Assembly (NCBI GenBank): GCA_965242905.1
Contig: CBDETM010000002.1
Location: 3,596,001 to 3,660,000 of the forward strand
DNA: 64,000 nucleotides
DNA from: Bin5 sp965242905
GTDB lineage: Bacteria > Chloroflexota > Anaerolineae > Caldilineales > Caldilineaceae
Direction: 5' to 3'
The translations under genes were made by a program, and so were the position numbers. Positions 1 to 9,614 of the stretch are shown one piece after another. The first letter of the stretch is position 1. The number at the start of each line of letters is the position of its first letter. A model generated the notes under the pieces. It searched no databases. It worked only from the letters and a program-made list of their open reading frames with translations, and was not told the DNA's origin.

Positions 1-686
1 AGGAAGCTCATGTAATCCTCGGAATGGCGCTCTACTTCGAGCCGAGTCGGAAACGCGCTGTGGCTGACTGCGAAGGCCCATTGTGGCTCCGGACAGCCCA
101 GCAAATACCAGGCCTGGTCGAGGTAATGGGAGCCGTGTTGCCCCAACGCGCCCCCCTTCAGGCCCCATCGATACAACCACTCCCTCCCGGCCGGCGGCTC
201 ATAGTCAACGCCCCGCTCTCGATAGTGGTAGTGGACGCGCGCATGGTAAGGACGCCCAATCCTTCCGTCGGCGATAAGCGATCGGCTCCTCTTGTTCTCC
301 TCCTCATGGCGCATGAAATAGGAGTAGACAAGTGTCTTTCCACTGCTCGCGGCGGTCGCATTGATCTCCTCAACATCCGCGGCGTCGCGGCCGTGCGGCT
401 TCTGCACCAGCACATGCTTGCCCGCCTGCAACGCGTCAAGTACCATCGGCTTGCGCACGTCCGGTGCCGTGGCGATGCCAACCGCGTCAACTTCGTCATC
501 GGCCAGCAGCTCACGATAGTCTCCGTAGACCCGGGCGACGTCGTTCTCTTGCGCCACCTTCCGCGCCAGCTCCTGGTTCAGGTCAGCCACAGCCCAGGCG
601 ACCGTATCCTCGCCCGCGTACGCACCCGTGACCCAGGCCCCACCGACCCGGCAGCCGACAACGCCAATCCTGATCCTGTCCGCCAT
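1..686 (-). CDS. Gfo/Idh/MocA-family oxidoreductase (C-terminus cut by window edge)
   Basis: The frame is open from an ATG at 686 down to the window edge, giving 228 residues of a family usually 340-400 long. The N-terminus has a Rossmann start (RIRIGVVGCRVGGAW), then the GKHVLVQKP segment that corresponds to the EKP motif of NAD(P)-dependent sugar/inositol dehydrogenases, and later a GGALGQHGSHYLDQAW stretch typical of the alpha/beta dimerisation domain. A purine-rich GGGGGTAGGAAA precedes the start. It begins 4 bases after the PhyH gene stops, so the two are probably one transcript. Substrate is unknown; a cytoplasmic sugar or polyol dehydrogenase is expected. The glutamine in place of the usual glutamate in EKP is a mild deviation. 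Confidence 0.85.
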   Translation of the reverse strand, partial: MADRIRIGVVGCRVGGAWVTGAYAGEDTVAWAVADLNQELARKVAQENDVARVYGDYRELLADDEVDAVGIATAPDVRKPMVLDALQAGKHVLVQKPHGRDAADVEEINATAASSGKTLVYSYFMRHEEENKRSRSLIADGRIGRPYHARVHYHYRERGVDYEPPAGREWLYRWGLKGGALGQHGSHYLDQAWYLLGCPEPQWAFAVSHSAFPTRLEVERHSEDYMSF

Positions 687-690
687 TTTC

Positions 691-1503
691 CTACCCCCGG
701 GCCGGCTCCGCCATCTCCGCCCGCGCCTTGGCCGACAGCGCCGGCAAATGGCTCTCGTGCGCCATCACCTGCTCCAAATGCCGCATCCGTGACGGCGAAG
801 CCGTACTGCGCATGATGTCGGAGTGCATCTGGTCCTTCCAGAATCGTGCGCCGCCCGCAACAAACTTCTCCAGCTCCTCGATCTCTTCCTGCGTCTCGCA
901 ATAGGCGCAGCAGTTGATCGTAAACATACGCCGCGCCGTGCTTCCGCCGAACGACGAGTGCATCAGGTTATGATTGAACGCCACAACGTCTCCTGGCTGA
1001 GTCTCCAGCGCCACGTGCGGCACCTCCAGCTGCGAGATTCCCCACAACTCGGAGGCATCCCGCGCTTGCCGGGCTGACCACGCCTCAAGGTCCTCCCGGT
1101 GCGAGCCGGGGATCACGCGCAGACAGCCCGTATCCGATGTAAGCGAATCGAGATAGAAGGCCACCTTCAGGTATTTGCCGATCGTGTGAAAGCCGTCACT
1201 GTGCCAGCGCGTATCGCCCGTGTAGAAGTTGCCGTCGCCGCCCAGATAGTTAAAGTCGTCGCCCAGAATACTGCTGATAAGCCCATCAATACTGGGATGA
1301 TCCAGAAGCGTGCACAGCCGCTCTCGCTGATCGATAAAGGGCACAATGCAAGATCGCTGCGTCCCGTCATGCACCTGACCGCTGGTCGCGAAGATCGATT
1401 CGAAATCCTCCGTAATCCAGCCGATCTCCTCCTTCACCAGGCCGGGAAAGTGAAGAAATCCGAATGTCTCAAAAAACTGGAGTTGCTGTTGGCTGAGTTT
1501 CAT
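691..1503 (-). CDS. PhyH (phytanoyl-CoA dioxygenase) family protein, copy 1
   Basis: This 270-residue protein is a non-haem Fe(II)/2-oxoglutarate dioxygenase. The metal triad is visible: H101 and D103 in WHSDGFH and H182 in NLMHSSFGG, with the 2-oxoglutarate-binding arginine at R191 or R192. The segment GCLRVIPGSH is typical of the family. The ATG at 1503 is chosen because AGGAG lies about 9 bases upstream; a start at 1551 would add 16 unsupported residues. It is followed at once by a Gfo/Idh/MocA dehydrogenase, suggesting stepwise oxidation of an imported small molecule. A relative lies at 20253-21050. The substrate cannot be told from sequence. Confidence 0.88.
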   Translation of the reverse strand: MKLSQQQLQFFETFGFLHFPGLVKEEIGWITEDFESIFATSGQVHDGTQRSCIVPFIDQRERLCTLLDHPSIDGLISSILGDDFNYLGGDGNFYTGDTRWHSDGFHTIGKYLKVAFYLDSLTSDTGCLRVIPGSHREDLEAWSARQARDASELWGISQLEVPHVALETQPGDVVAFNHNLMHSSFGGSTARRMFTINCCAYCETQEEIEELEKFVAGGARFWKDQMHSDIMRSTASPSRMRHLEQVMAHESHLPALSAKARAEMAEPARG

Positions 1504-1721
1504 TGATTCGTCTCCTGAGAAGCGTGACTCTATCCTATCGGGAGTCTCCAATTGCTGGAATCATACTCCATTCACCCGAGTTGGAGAACAACCATTTTTC
1601 ATTCCAATTTGACTGGGACAGTCTGAATTCCTTGCGCAATAGCTAGCCCAGTTTGGCCTGACGTCCCGCGCACCTGCTGGCACGGCGTCGCCACGCCTCG
1701 GCGGGGTAAAAGGGTGCCAGC

Positions 1722-2822
1722 TCAGGCCACAGCCTTGTTCAACGCCGGCATTAACTCGGTCTGAAACAGTTCAACATTACGCAGCCAGCTCGCCTTGTCG
1801 TCCCAGTCGAAGCCCATCAGGACCAGAGTGCCAAACGGTCCGCTCTCCTCCATCAGCGCCAGCAGCCGCTCCAGCACATGGTCCACGTCGCCCGCGATGA
1901 TCTGTTCCGACATCCAGTAGTCCATATTGCAGTCAGCATTCGACATTTCCAGGTCTCGCTTGAGAACGCCCCTGCCCCGGGTCTTATCCATCAGTTTGGC
2001 GAGATACTCAAAATTCATCCCTACCGAGTTGGTCCGCGCCCGCTTCACCGCCTCTTCAGTCGTATCGGCCAGAAAGATCGCCCGCGCCACTCTCCAGTCC
2101 GCCCGGTCCGGCTTTCTTCCCGCCTCCTCCGCGCTCCGTGCATATGTCTCCCAGTTGTCCGCCAGCACATTCCCCGCCGCCACAGCAGCCGAAAACGGTG
2201 CGAAACCGTACCGCCCAGCCATCTTCAAGCTATAGGAATCGCGAGCAATACCTGGTACAAGGATCGGAGGATGCGGCTGTTGCAGCGGCTTGTGGATGAA
2301 CCCTAACTGGGTTTCCTCATCGACATTTTCCTTGAGCGAGAACTGCCAGAACTGGCCTTCATGTTCATAAGGCGGGTCCGACGTCCACAGCTTCAAAATG
2401 ACGTCTATCGCCTCAATCGTCATCCTGCCGCCATCCTTCGGATGCTGCCCATACAGTTCATAGTCCGTGCTCGTCCCGCTCGGCCCAAGGCACAGATTGA
2501 GCCGCCCATGGGCCATGTGATCCAGAAAAGCAAGCCGAGTCGCCAGATACGCCGGATGATGCAAATTAACGCATATCGGCGACGGGCCGAAGCGAATGCG
2601 CTCCGTCACCCCCAGCACGCGTCCAATAAACACCTCCGGCACCACCACCGTCTCATACCGCATCGTATGGTGCTCGCCAATCCAGAACTCCTCGAATCCC
2701 AACTCATCCGCCATCACCGCCAGCTCAATATCCTCGTCATACCCCTGCGCCAACGGCTTCTCCGGCGGATGAAAAGGCATGATGAAAATGCCCGACTTGA
2801 TCGTCTGTCCATTTGACGTCAT
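1722..2822 (-). CDS. LLM-class flavin-dependent monooxygenase (luciferase-like)
   Basis: This 366-residue TIM-barrel protein belongs to the bacterial luciferase-like monooxygenases, which use reduced FMN (or F420) and oxygen to oxidise organic substrates. The pattern GFEEFWIGEHH at residues 42-52, then RIRFGPSPICVNLHHP and a GRLNLCLGPSG phosphate-binding loop, is typical of the family. The ATG at 2822 follows AAAGGAAG; a GTG nine bases further upstream is possible. No flavin reductase is adjacent; one lies at 56068-56565. A 218-bp gap separates it from the PhyH gene, so transcription may restart there. A plain two-component monooxygenase is the most likely role. Confidence 0.88.
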   Translation of the reverse strand: MTSNGQTIKSGIFIMPFHPPEKPLAQGYDEDIELAVMADELGFEEFWIGEHHTMRYETVVVPEVFIGRVLGVTERIRFGPSPICVNLHHPAYLATRLAFLDHMAHGRLNLCLGPSGTSTDYELYGQHPKDGGRMTIEAIDVILKLWTSDPPYEHEGQFWQFSLKENVDEETQLGFIHKPLQQPHPPILVPGIARDSYSLKMAGRYGFAPFSAAVAAGNVLADNWETYARSAEEAGRKPDRADWRVARAIFLADTTEEAVKRARTNSVGMNFEYLAKLMDKTRGRGVLKRDLEMSNADCNMDYWMSEQIIAGDVDHVLERLLALMEESGPFGTLVLMGFDWDDKASWLRNVELFQTELMPALNKAVA

Positions 2823-2867
2823 AACCCGCACTTCCTTTCAATTGGCTGGTGGCAGTCAGGCGATTCC

Positions 2868-4334
2868 CTAATCGTTCTCCGCCGTCTTGACACGGAAACT
2901 GTATAGTTGGGCAGTATCTAGATGAAAACGCAAACGCAAAGGCTGGTCCGTCGGCAGCCGCTCGTGATCCTGCCAGCGAACGACATGACGCACACTGTCC
3001 GAGCCGATTGCCGCGCAGTCCAGGCTTGAGAACCCTGCCAGAGTCTCGCCGGCCGCGGTGAGTATCTCAACTGACAGGCTGCCTTGCGAGGCATCTGCGT
3101 TGACCACGAGTTGGCCCAACGGCAGTTTGAGCGGAACCGTTTCGACCGTCCCACCAAAATGACCCGCATCAAGGGAAACAAAGCCGTCCAGCCGCCAGGA
3201 TGCCCGCGCGATGGTCGCGGTCTTCGGCGGCATTGGGCCGCCGTGCATGGTGTTGATGGCAGTATAGTAATGCCAGATTTCGTCCCCATGGACGATCGGC
3301 CGGTCGGCTGAACAGAGAATGCATCCTGCGTCGAAACTGCCCCGCCCCCCGCGCGGAATGATCGGCGAACGGTCAGCGAAACGCTCCCAGCTGCGCCCGT
3401 CGCGGCTATGCACCAACTGCGCCTCGATCGGCCCATCCCACGGGCTTTGCTCGGCCCCGACCTCCTGCCCCCGCATGTCGCGGTAAACGTTGAAAACAGG
3501 CAGGAAACCGAGAAACTGTCCACCATAGACAAAGCCCGACATGCCGTAGAACTCCCCTCGCTGTTCGGGATCCTGGGTCCAGGCATCGTCCTGCTCATCA
3601 CTGACGATGATCAGTTCCGGTTCGGACCAGTCCAGGAAGTTCCTGCTCGTGCATACCGCGATCAGGCGGCGGTCAAATCCGCCTATGTCTCCCCAGCGCC
3701 GGTGAAAGGCGAAATACTCGCCCGAACACCGGTCGTGCGCTACCGTGATCGCCTCCAACGTCTCGGTCGAGTTCATCAGTATCGGATTGACGTCATACTC
3801 ATTCCAGACCAGGCCGTCGGCCGAGTGGGCAACCCAGTAGCCAAACTGATCGCGGCTCCAGTCCCACGCAGCTATCTTGTAGCGCTCGGATGGGTCGGCC
3901 GCCTCGTCAACGATCACGGTGGGGCTGTGTTTATCGAACAGGAGGATATTGTTCGCACGCGAGCCGTCAAACTCATGCAGGCCCAGCTGCGGCTTCTCCC
4001 AGTTGATGCCGTCAGCCGAAGTGGCGTAGAGGATCATATCCCCCTGCCGTTCACGCAGGCCGGGCGCGCGATGCTGGTGCCCGCGTCCAATCCGCGTCAG
4101 ATACCACATGCGAAACTGCTGCGCGTCGGCGTCGAAATGCACCGTGCCGTAGATGTAGACCCGGCCCCCCTCCCACGGGCGGTCGGGCAATAGCACGGGC
4201 TGCTCCAGCTTCTTCCCCGGATGGAGCGTGCGCACCACGCCGCGTTTGGAACTGACGATAGCATCATCGACGAAAAGCTGTGTCTCCGCGCCGATCGAAA
4301 ACGCTTCATTCTGGTCTGTGTTCTGGGAGCCCAT
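2868..4334 (-). CDS. Putative glycoside hydrolase, beta-propeller type (group A, copy 1)
   Basis: This 488-residue cytoplasmic protein has no signal peptide. It starts with a propeller-like FVDD motif (21-24), repeats blade motifs such as SADGINWEKPQLG (about 107-118) and HSRDGRSWERF, and ends with a beta-sandwich that opens with WRLDGFVSLDAGHFGG. This resembles GH32/43-like five-bladed propeller proteins, but I cannot assign an exact family or catalytic residues. The ATG at 4334 follows AGGAG and removes an overlap with the upstream gene that an earlier start would create. It is a close paralogue of 11054-12577; the two share long runs through the whole length. It probably acts on an imported oligosaccharide. 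Confidence 0.7.
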   Translation of the reverse strand: MGSQNTDQNEAFSIGAETQLFVDDAIVSSKRGVVRTLHPGKKLEQPVLLPDRPWEGGRVYIYGTVHFDADAQQFRMWYLTRIGRGHQHRAPGLRERQGDMILYATSADGINWEKPQLGLHEFDGSRANNILLFDKHSPTVIVDEAADPSERYKIAAWDWSRDQFGYWVAHSADGLVWNEYDVNPILMNSTETLEAITVAHDRCSGEYFAFHRRWGDIGGFDRRLIAVCTSRNFLDWSEPELIIVSDEQDDAWTQDPEQRGEFYGMSGFVYGGQFLGFLPVFNVYRDMRGQEVGAEQSPWDGPIEAQLVHSRDGRSWERFADRSPIIPRGGRGSFDAGCILCSADRPIVHGDEIWHYYTAINTMHGGPMPPKTATIARASWRLDGFVSLDAGHFGGTVETVPLKLPLGQLVVNADASQGSLSVEILTAAGETLAGFSSLDCAAIGSDSVRHVVRWQDHERLPTDQPLRLRFHLDTAQLYSFRVKTAEND

Positions 4335-4365
4335 CAACCAATCTCCTGGCCGTCGCAGACGCCGG

Positions 4366-5898
4366 TTAGCTGTTGTCGACAAACTGCAAGGAGTACAACT
4401 TACAACCGTTCATCTGGAACCGCAAGCGCACCACGCGCCCCGCCAGTTCGCCCACATGCCCACGGCCTCCCCAGGTCGCAAAATGGCGAACAGAATTGCC
4501 GTTCACCTCGTCGGCTTCGCCCATGCTATAGCCTCCAACTGGTGTTCCGCCATCGTCCTCGATCTGAACCCGGATCGCGCCACCCGCGCTCGTGTCCGCG
4601 TTGAGTGCCAGCCGGTCCCCCTGAAAACGCAGCGGCACGGTCACCAGCTCGCCGCCCTCGTACGGTGCATCAACCGAGACAAAGCCGTCCAATCGCAGCC
4701 GTGCGCGAAAGTAAGCGCCCCTCTTGAGCGCAACGCCCTCACTGATTCCATACCGGAAGCCGCCATAGTAGATCCACAGTTCATCGCCGACCTGCACCGG
4801 CTGAGTGAACGCGTAAATCATCTTCGAATCGCCCGCATCCGCCGGCCCCAGCCGCAGAAACGGGTTGCGTCCCCCCGCCCGCTGCCACTTGATCCCATCG
4901 CGGCTCGTAGCGAGTTGCACGTCAACCGTGTCCGGGAAACCGCCCATCTTCTCCTGGTCTCTGCCGACTTCTGGAAACGGATTCGTAGACCAGTGCCACC
5001 AGACCTCCGGCAGCGCAAGGTAAGCGTCCGCTGTTCCGGGATACTTGAAAACGCAATTCCCGTGAAAGTCCATGATCTGCCGGCTCTGACGCTGACGCTT
5101 CACCGGCAGCGACAAATCGACCTCGTCCGCTCCCAGCACGAGCCCCATATCCTCCCACTGCTCAAAGTCCGGCGACACCAGCCGCCGCACCGCCCGGTAG
5201 CGGTCCCCGTAACTATCCGCCGTCCACAGACGGGAATACCCCACATATTGTCGGATCCGTTCATCCCAAAAGACCACGTTCAGGCAGTCGCAATGCCCCG
5301 GAACTGGATTGTTCCCGCACGCCGTCCAGCGCAAACCGTCGGGAGAACAGAAACCTGTCAGCCCCGACTTACCCTCCTCCGCCACAACGATCTGGCTCCA
5401 GAGCTTGTACCGCCGCTCCGGCGCCGCACCCGGATCCTTGAAAACCGTACCCCCGTTCCAGCCAGCCTGCTGCACCCGGTCGTGCACAGCCGGCCCCAGA
5501 ATATTATTGTCCCCACTGCCGCGATACTCCACCAATCCCAGATTGGGCCTTTCCCAGTGCACACCGTCCGTCGACTCAGCGTAGCAAAGCCTGCCCCGCG
5601 TATGCGCCCAAAAGCGCCTCGAATCCTCCGCCGTCCCCGTCACCGGCAACTCCACCCCCGCCGGCGCGTCCCACTCGTACGCCAGATACCACAGCCGAAA
5701 AACATCCCCCTCCCGCATCACCGTCGCATAAGGATGAATACGGTACTCCCAAGGAGCCTCCGGCAAAAACACCGGCTCGTGGTCCTGGTAGGGGGTGTTC
5801 ATAGTCAACTGGACGTTCTTCATCGCGGCGATCGCCGTTTCGTCGATGAAGAGTTCCTTGTAGCCCCCGATGTCGCGTATCGAGTCTGTCTGGCTCAT
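4366..5898 (-). CDS. Putative glycoside hydrolase, beta-propeller type (group B)
   Basis: This 510-residue protein has the same plan as its downstream neighbour: an FIDE motif near residue 17-20, blade motifs STDGVHWERPNLG and SRDGIKWQRAGG, and a C-terminal sandwich opening with LRLDGFVSVDAPYEGG. It is only distantly similar to group A, so the two may form different subunits or cut different linkages. No signal peptide is present. It is 31 bases upstream of group A copy 1 and probably co-transcribed. Residues such as WWHWSTNPFPEVG are distinctive, but no catalytic assignment is possible by eye. Confidence 0.68.
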   Translation of the reverse strand: MSQTDSIRDIGGYKELFIDETAIAAMKNVQLTMNTPYQDHEPVFLPEAPWEYRIHPYATVMREGDVFRLWYLAYEWDAPAGVELPVTGTAEDSRRFWAHTRGRLCYAESTDGVHWERPNLGLVEYRGSGDNNILGPAVHDRVQQAGWNGGTVFKDPGAAPERRYKLWSQIVVAEEGKSGLTGFCSPDGLRWTACGNNPVPGHCDCLNVVFWDERIRQYVGYSRLWTADSYGDRYRAVRRLVSPDFEQWEDMGLVLGADEVDLSLPVKRQRQSRQIMDFHGNCVFKYPGTADAYLALPEVWWHWSTNPFPEVGRDQEKMGGFPDTVDVQLATSRDGIKWQRAGGRNPFLRLGPADAGDSKMIYAFTQPVQVGDELWIYYGGFRYGISEGVALKRGAYFRARLRLDGFVSVDAPYEGGELVTVPLRFQGDRLALNADTSAGGAIRVQIEDDGGTPVGGYSMGEADEVNGNSVRHFATWGGRGHVGELAGRVVRLRFQMNGCKLYSLQFVDNS

Positions 5899-6021
5899 GC
5901 TGATGCGATTCTCACTTGAAACTAGGACTTTGCGCGCGGGCTTTACCTTGGGATCGCGCGTGCGAGTGTCTCGCTCGCTCTCACGATATGCGTAAACCCT
6001 TGATCTCAGTCTGAATTCACA

Positions 6022-6579
6022 TTAGAGATCAAATACGTCGCGCACGGGGTAGTTGAAACCGGGCAGGACCTCGCCGCCATCGAGGATGTCATTCTCGGTC
6101 AGGCTCAGGAGGGGTTGATTGGGGCGGTGGACTTCGATTGCGCGCTTCTCCGGGTTCACAACCCACACGAGCGACACGCCAAAACTGATCCACATGAGGG
6201 CTTTGTGGTAGACCTCCCGTGGACCATCGCTGGGGGAGACGATTTCGGCCACCAAATCGGGCGCCCCCTCATAGTAGCCGGAAAGTCTGACATTCAGAGG
6301 CAGCTTCTGTGCGGAGATAAAGACGATATCAGGCTCCCGCACCGTGTCCGGATCACGTTCCAGCATCATACCGGAATCCGAACCGACCAGCCGGCCCAAA
6401 CGCCGAGGCCTGATGAAATTCCTCAACGCACCGCCTAGATTCATCACAATCTCGCCGTAGGTTAATCCTGTCGGCATCGTTTCGCAAAGCGCCCCTCTAA
6501 TCAGTTCACCTCGCACCCCTTCGCTGTAAAGACGGAGCAGGTCGTTGGCGGTCAGCAGCTTCTCTTCTGTGCGTGTCAT
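6022..6579 (-). CDS. Uma2-family (DUF820) PD-(D/E)XK nuclease-like protein
   Basis: This 185-residue protein matches the Uma2/DUF820 family of restriction-endonuclease-fold proteins, abundant in Chloroflexota and cyanobacteria. The core is visible: REPDIVF (D84), PDLVAEIVSPSD (D108, E112) and a lysine at 126 before the SFGVSLVWVVNPEKR strand. Family length is about 180-200, so it looks intact. Its biological role is generally unknown; nuclease activity is inferred from the fold. It sits just downstream of McrBC, and together they form a small defence-like block between two glycosidase gene pairs. Confidence 0.85.
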   Translation of the reverse strand: MTRTEEKLLTANDLLRLYSEGVRGELIRGALCETMPTGLTYGEIVMNLGGALRNFIRPRRLGRLVGSDSGMMLERDPDTVREPDIVFISAQKLPLNVRLSGYYEGAPDLVAEIVSPSDGPREVYHKALMWISFGVSLVWVVNPEKRAIEVHRPNQPLLSLTENDILDGGEVLPGFNYPVRDVFDL

Positions 6580-6646
6580 AACAGTACCCCCGTCAGGTGA
6601 TGAGGTGAGGGCATTATACTACAGATCACGAGGAAGCTGGCGAGCT

Positions 6647-7837
6647 TCATTCCTTCATGCACTCGATCTTGCGTGCAATATCTTTGACGCGCTCAAAAAT
6701 TTTTTCGAGCGAGCAGGACAGGTCAAGGGCGACGACCTCCAACAGTTTGCCCGAGTGCTTGACTCTGTACTCTGCTGTATCAGCTTCCCCCTTCACATAA
6801 ATGAGCAGGCCGCCAGGCACATCGAGCGCAGTTGCATACGCCAAAATCTGGTACAGGTCGGCGTTCGGTACGGACTTGACATCGATTCTCTTGTATTTCG
6901 CGTCGCCTACAAATGTGCACTTTCCGCCTTCCCACCACGACAGGTCAGGCTCAAGCTTTACCAAACCATCTTGATCAAAGGGAACACTCTTTTCGGACTG
7001 CAACGTGGCTGCAGACACGCCTAGCTCCTCGCGCAGTGCCTGAGTGACAAACTCTTGGAACAGTTTGTCCATGTCGATAAGGAAGCCGGATGCGCGCACA
7101 TCCCCACGGAATGACTCAAACTCGCTATGCAGCAAAATGAGTCGCGCCAGCCCCACGACATCCCGATAGTGTTCGTTGAGCCGGTCGAAGCGAACCTCCG
7201 GCACGATTCGCCTCCGGAACTCCAGCAAAGAGACGTTTTCGAGCGTCGCGGCGACCCAACCTAAGCCACGGCGTGCCTCTAACGAGCGCAGCGTCATATG
7301 GCGAAGCCGAGCCACGGCCGCCTTCACCAGCCGGTTGGTGAGGATATCCTCGGTGAATTCATCAAAACGCAGTTCGACAGGCAGGGGGATCCCGTACCTG
7401 CGCCGTATCTGCTCGTCGAACCGGATTCGCCCACGCACGGTGTACAATGCGTCTTCCTCAGAAAGGTATCCGCGCAGGAGTCCTCGCCCGAAGGCTCTGC
7501 GGGCGGCCTCGATAAGCGACAAGGCCAGTACGTCAGGTATCGCCGGGGCCTTCTGGAAATCGAAAAGTTTCTGCACCTGGGGCTTGTATAGGCCTAGGGC
7601 GTAGCAGGCCATCGAAAGTAGCTGCGGCATGCCGATCTTTGGCTCGATGAGGATCGACAAATCATCAATTTCAAGCGCGCCAACGGTCGATCCGGGCCTT
7701 AAGATATAAGAGCACCCTTTACCCTTGACTGGTTCAATCGAGACGGACGGCAATGTGTCGTTAATCAGATCCCGTTCACTGATCGTTAGAGGGGTCTGTT
7801 TGCTGTCCTGATACTCCTGAAGGTTGATTTGCTTCAT
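6647..7837 (-). CDS. mcrC: McrC-like subunit of a McrBC (type IV) restriction system
   Basis: This 396-residue protein carries the nuclease core of McrC: EPDLSWW (D298) and FVGDAKYK (D312, K314), a PD-(D/E)XK site. The N-terminal part, with ILRPGSTVGALEIDDLSILIEPKIGM, matches the McrC beta-rich region that contacts McrB. McrC stimulates GTP hydrolysis by McrB and cuts DNA containing modified cytosine in the known systems. Its start lies 62 bases inside the end of the McrB gene, a tight coupling common in this family. Its base composition looks less GC-rich than that of the glycosidase genes on either side, which fits acquisition by transfer. Confidence 0.88.
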   Translation of the reverse strand: MKQINLQEYQDSKQTPLTISERDLINDTLPSVSIEPVKGKGCSYILRPGSTVGALEIDDLSILIEPKIGMPQLLSMACYALGLYKPQVQKLFDFQKAPAIPDVLALSLIEAARRAFGRGLLRGYLSEEDALYTVRGRIRFDEQIRRRYGIPLPVELRFDEFTEDILTNRLVKAAVARLRHMTLRSLEARRGLGWVAATLENVSLLEFRRRIVPEVRFDRLNEHYRDVVGLARLILLHSEFESFRGDVRASGFLIDMDKLFQEFVTQALREELGVSAATLQSEKSVPFDQDGLVKLEPDLSWWEGGKCTFVGDAKYKRIDVKSVPNADLYQILAYATALDVPGGLLIYVKGEADTAEYRVKHSGKLLEVVALDLSCSLEKIFERVKDIARKIECMKE

Positions 7838-9497
7838 TGTTCATGCTGTCCGCGTCGCCATTCGCGTCATCTCCAGACTGTCTTGTCTGCTGCCTCTGTC
7901 TGCGTGTCTGTTCGGCTTTGGCCTTCAACTTTCTCAATTCGAACTCTTCAATACGATTGTCATCCCCAAATAGACGTTCCTCGATGTACGGGAGGACACT
8001 GTGTTTCCAGATGCGGGGGACATCCTCTTCCCTGAGGTTGTTCTTCATGAAGTAACTCGGCCCGATTGCGGCGTGCCTGTCGTCCTTCAACAGTTCGTTG
8101 GCTTCATCAACGACATCAGCCACCCACACTAACTTGGACTCTTCTCCAAGCCACTTGCGAAGTACACTCTTCACCGGATCTTTGTCCGGGTGAAACTCGA
8201 TGAAATAGAATCGGCGACGTAGCGCCAAGTCTACGAGAGCGATCGAGCGGTCTGCCGTGTTCATCGTGCCGATAATGTATAGGTTTGGGGGAAGTGAGAA
8301 GTCTGACTCGCCCTCCTGCTGGTACTGCATGCGGATTTTCTTGTCACGGTACTCTAGCAGGAAATAGAGTTCACCAAACACTTTGGCGAGATTCCCGCGG
8401 TTGATCTCATCGATGATGAAAATGTTCTTTTCACCCGGTTCCTTCTCTGCTTGTCTGGCAGCATGCAGCAGGGGCCCGTCCTGCAGTGTGAAACCGGCCT
8501 GACCATTCAGCAGCGCTGGGCGAAATCCACGCACGAAATCCTCGTAAGCATAAGAGGGGTGAAATTGTACCAGCGTGACCCGGTCTTCCGACCCAGCAAG
8601 GCATTTGGCAAGCTCCTGCGCAACGTAAGTCTTTCCCGTACCTGGTGGCCCCTGGAAAACGACTTGGCGTTTGTCTTCGAGTAGTGTTTCAATCTCCTCT
8701 AGGGACTCGTAATCTAGGAACAATCCGTCTGCTAGCTTCTGTAAGTCGCAAGATTCAGTTTCCAAGTGTTCCGATGTGGTTTCTTGTAGCACTGCCCTTT
8801 CTGTGCTATCACGAAATGGCAAACCGAGTTCAGGTAGTTCAGCCGGCAGACTTCGCCAATGCCAAACCACTGACTGCATTTCAAGTCGGTCGTGCAAGCG
8901 CGCCCCTTGTGCCCGCGCTTCCTTGAGAAATTGATCGAGGAATTTAAGGGCATGTTCATACAAATCGGCCTCGTCCGCGCGGCTTCCAGGTATTTCGTAC
9001 CCAGTCTGCTTGTAGGCATTCCTAAACGCATTGATTGCGAACGGTGGGTATTGCTCAACGTCTATCCCCATCAATAGGGCGGATATAACGCGCATGCGAG
9101 TTCCCAAACCATGTATTACTTGGTCCGGAAGTAGCTTGCTGAAGTCACGGATCCGTTTCGCAACGGCCAAATCATCCCGACTCCAAATTACCTTAAGTGC
9201 GTTTTTCGCGTCCTCCGGGGATCTATTTGCCCAATTCTTGAACGCCTCTCTATGTTCCCAGTAAATGGGGTGGCCGTCGCGGTCCTCAAGACCGACGTTG
9301 AGTCGATCAATCCAGTCCTCGGCATCGTAAATCACTGCTTCTCGTGCTTTGGCGAAGTCGCGTCCTAGATTGACCTTATATTCGATCTCAACGCTTTCTA
9401 GTTTGCCTGAGTCGACAAACTCATTGACGCGCCTGACAAACTCGTTCCAAGACTCGTGCAGGAGGGCCACATCGTTCCCTGTCTCTTCGTTATCCAT
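7776..9497 (-). CDS. mcrB: McrB-like AAA+ GTPase of a McrBC restriction system
   Basis: This 573-residue protein has Walker A GPPGTGKT (about 283-290), Walker B IFIIDEINRGN (about 359-369) and the McrB signature GTMNTADRS (about 410-418). McrB forms hexamers that hydrolyse GTP and translocate DNA with McrC. The N-terminal 250 residues, expected to recognise DNA, are not a domain I can name; they contain a WSRDDLAVAKRIRDF segment seen in related McrB-like proteins. The ATG at 9497 is preferred because GGAAGGAAA lies just upstream. The C-terminal 40 residues are polar and rich in Q, D and N. The target modification is unknown. Confidence 0.9.
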   Translation of the reverse strand: MDNEETGNDVALLHESWNEFVRRVNEFVDSGKLESVEIEYKVNLGRDFAKAREAVIYDAEDWIDRLNVGLEDRDGHPIYWEHREAFKNWANRSPEDAKNALKVIWSRDDLAVAKRIRDFSKLLPDQVIHGLGTRMRVISALLMGIDVEQYPPFAINAFRNAYKQTGYEIPGSRADEADLYEHALKFLDQFLKEARAQGARLHDRLEMQSVVWHWRSLPAELPELGLPFRDSTERAVLQETTSEHLETESCDLQKLADGLFLDYESLEEIETLLEDKRQVVFQGPPGTGKTYVAQELAKCLAGSEDRVTLVQFHPSYAYEDFVRGFRPALLNGQAGFTLQDGPLLHAARQAEKEPGEKNIFIIDEINRGNLAKVFGELYFLLEYRDKKIRMQYQQEGESDFSLPPNLYIIGTMNTADRSIALVDLALRRRFYFIEFHPDKDPVKSVLRKWLGEESKLVWVADVVDEANELLKDDRHAAIGPSYFMKNNLREEDVPRIWKHSVLPYIEERLFGDDNRIEEFELRKLKAKAEQTRRQRQQTRQSGDDANGDADSMNNEANQPSGVSGQQTDPSNDQ

Positions 9498-9614
9498 CGC
9501 TTTCCTTCCCATAATGCTGACCTGACTTGATTACTATCCGGTCACGAGAATACCCGCCTCGCAGCGTCCTGCTAGCATGCCCATCTCTAAAAACCCAGCC
9601 CGTGCAACCCCCCC

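Noticed and set aside
4228..5919. 563-residue plus-strand open frame
   Set aside because: It is antisense to two glycosidase-like genes whose sequence has clear domain motifs; its own residues (rich in R, H, P) are what the reverse of GC-rich codons gives.
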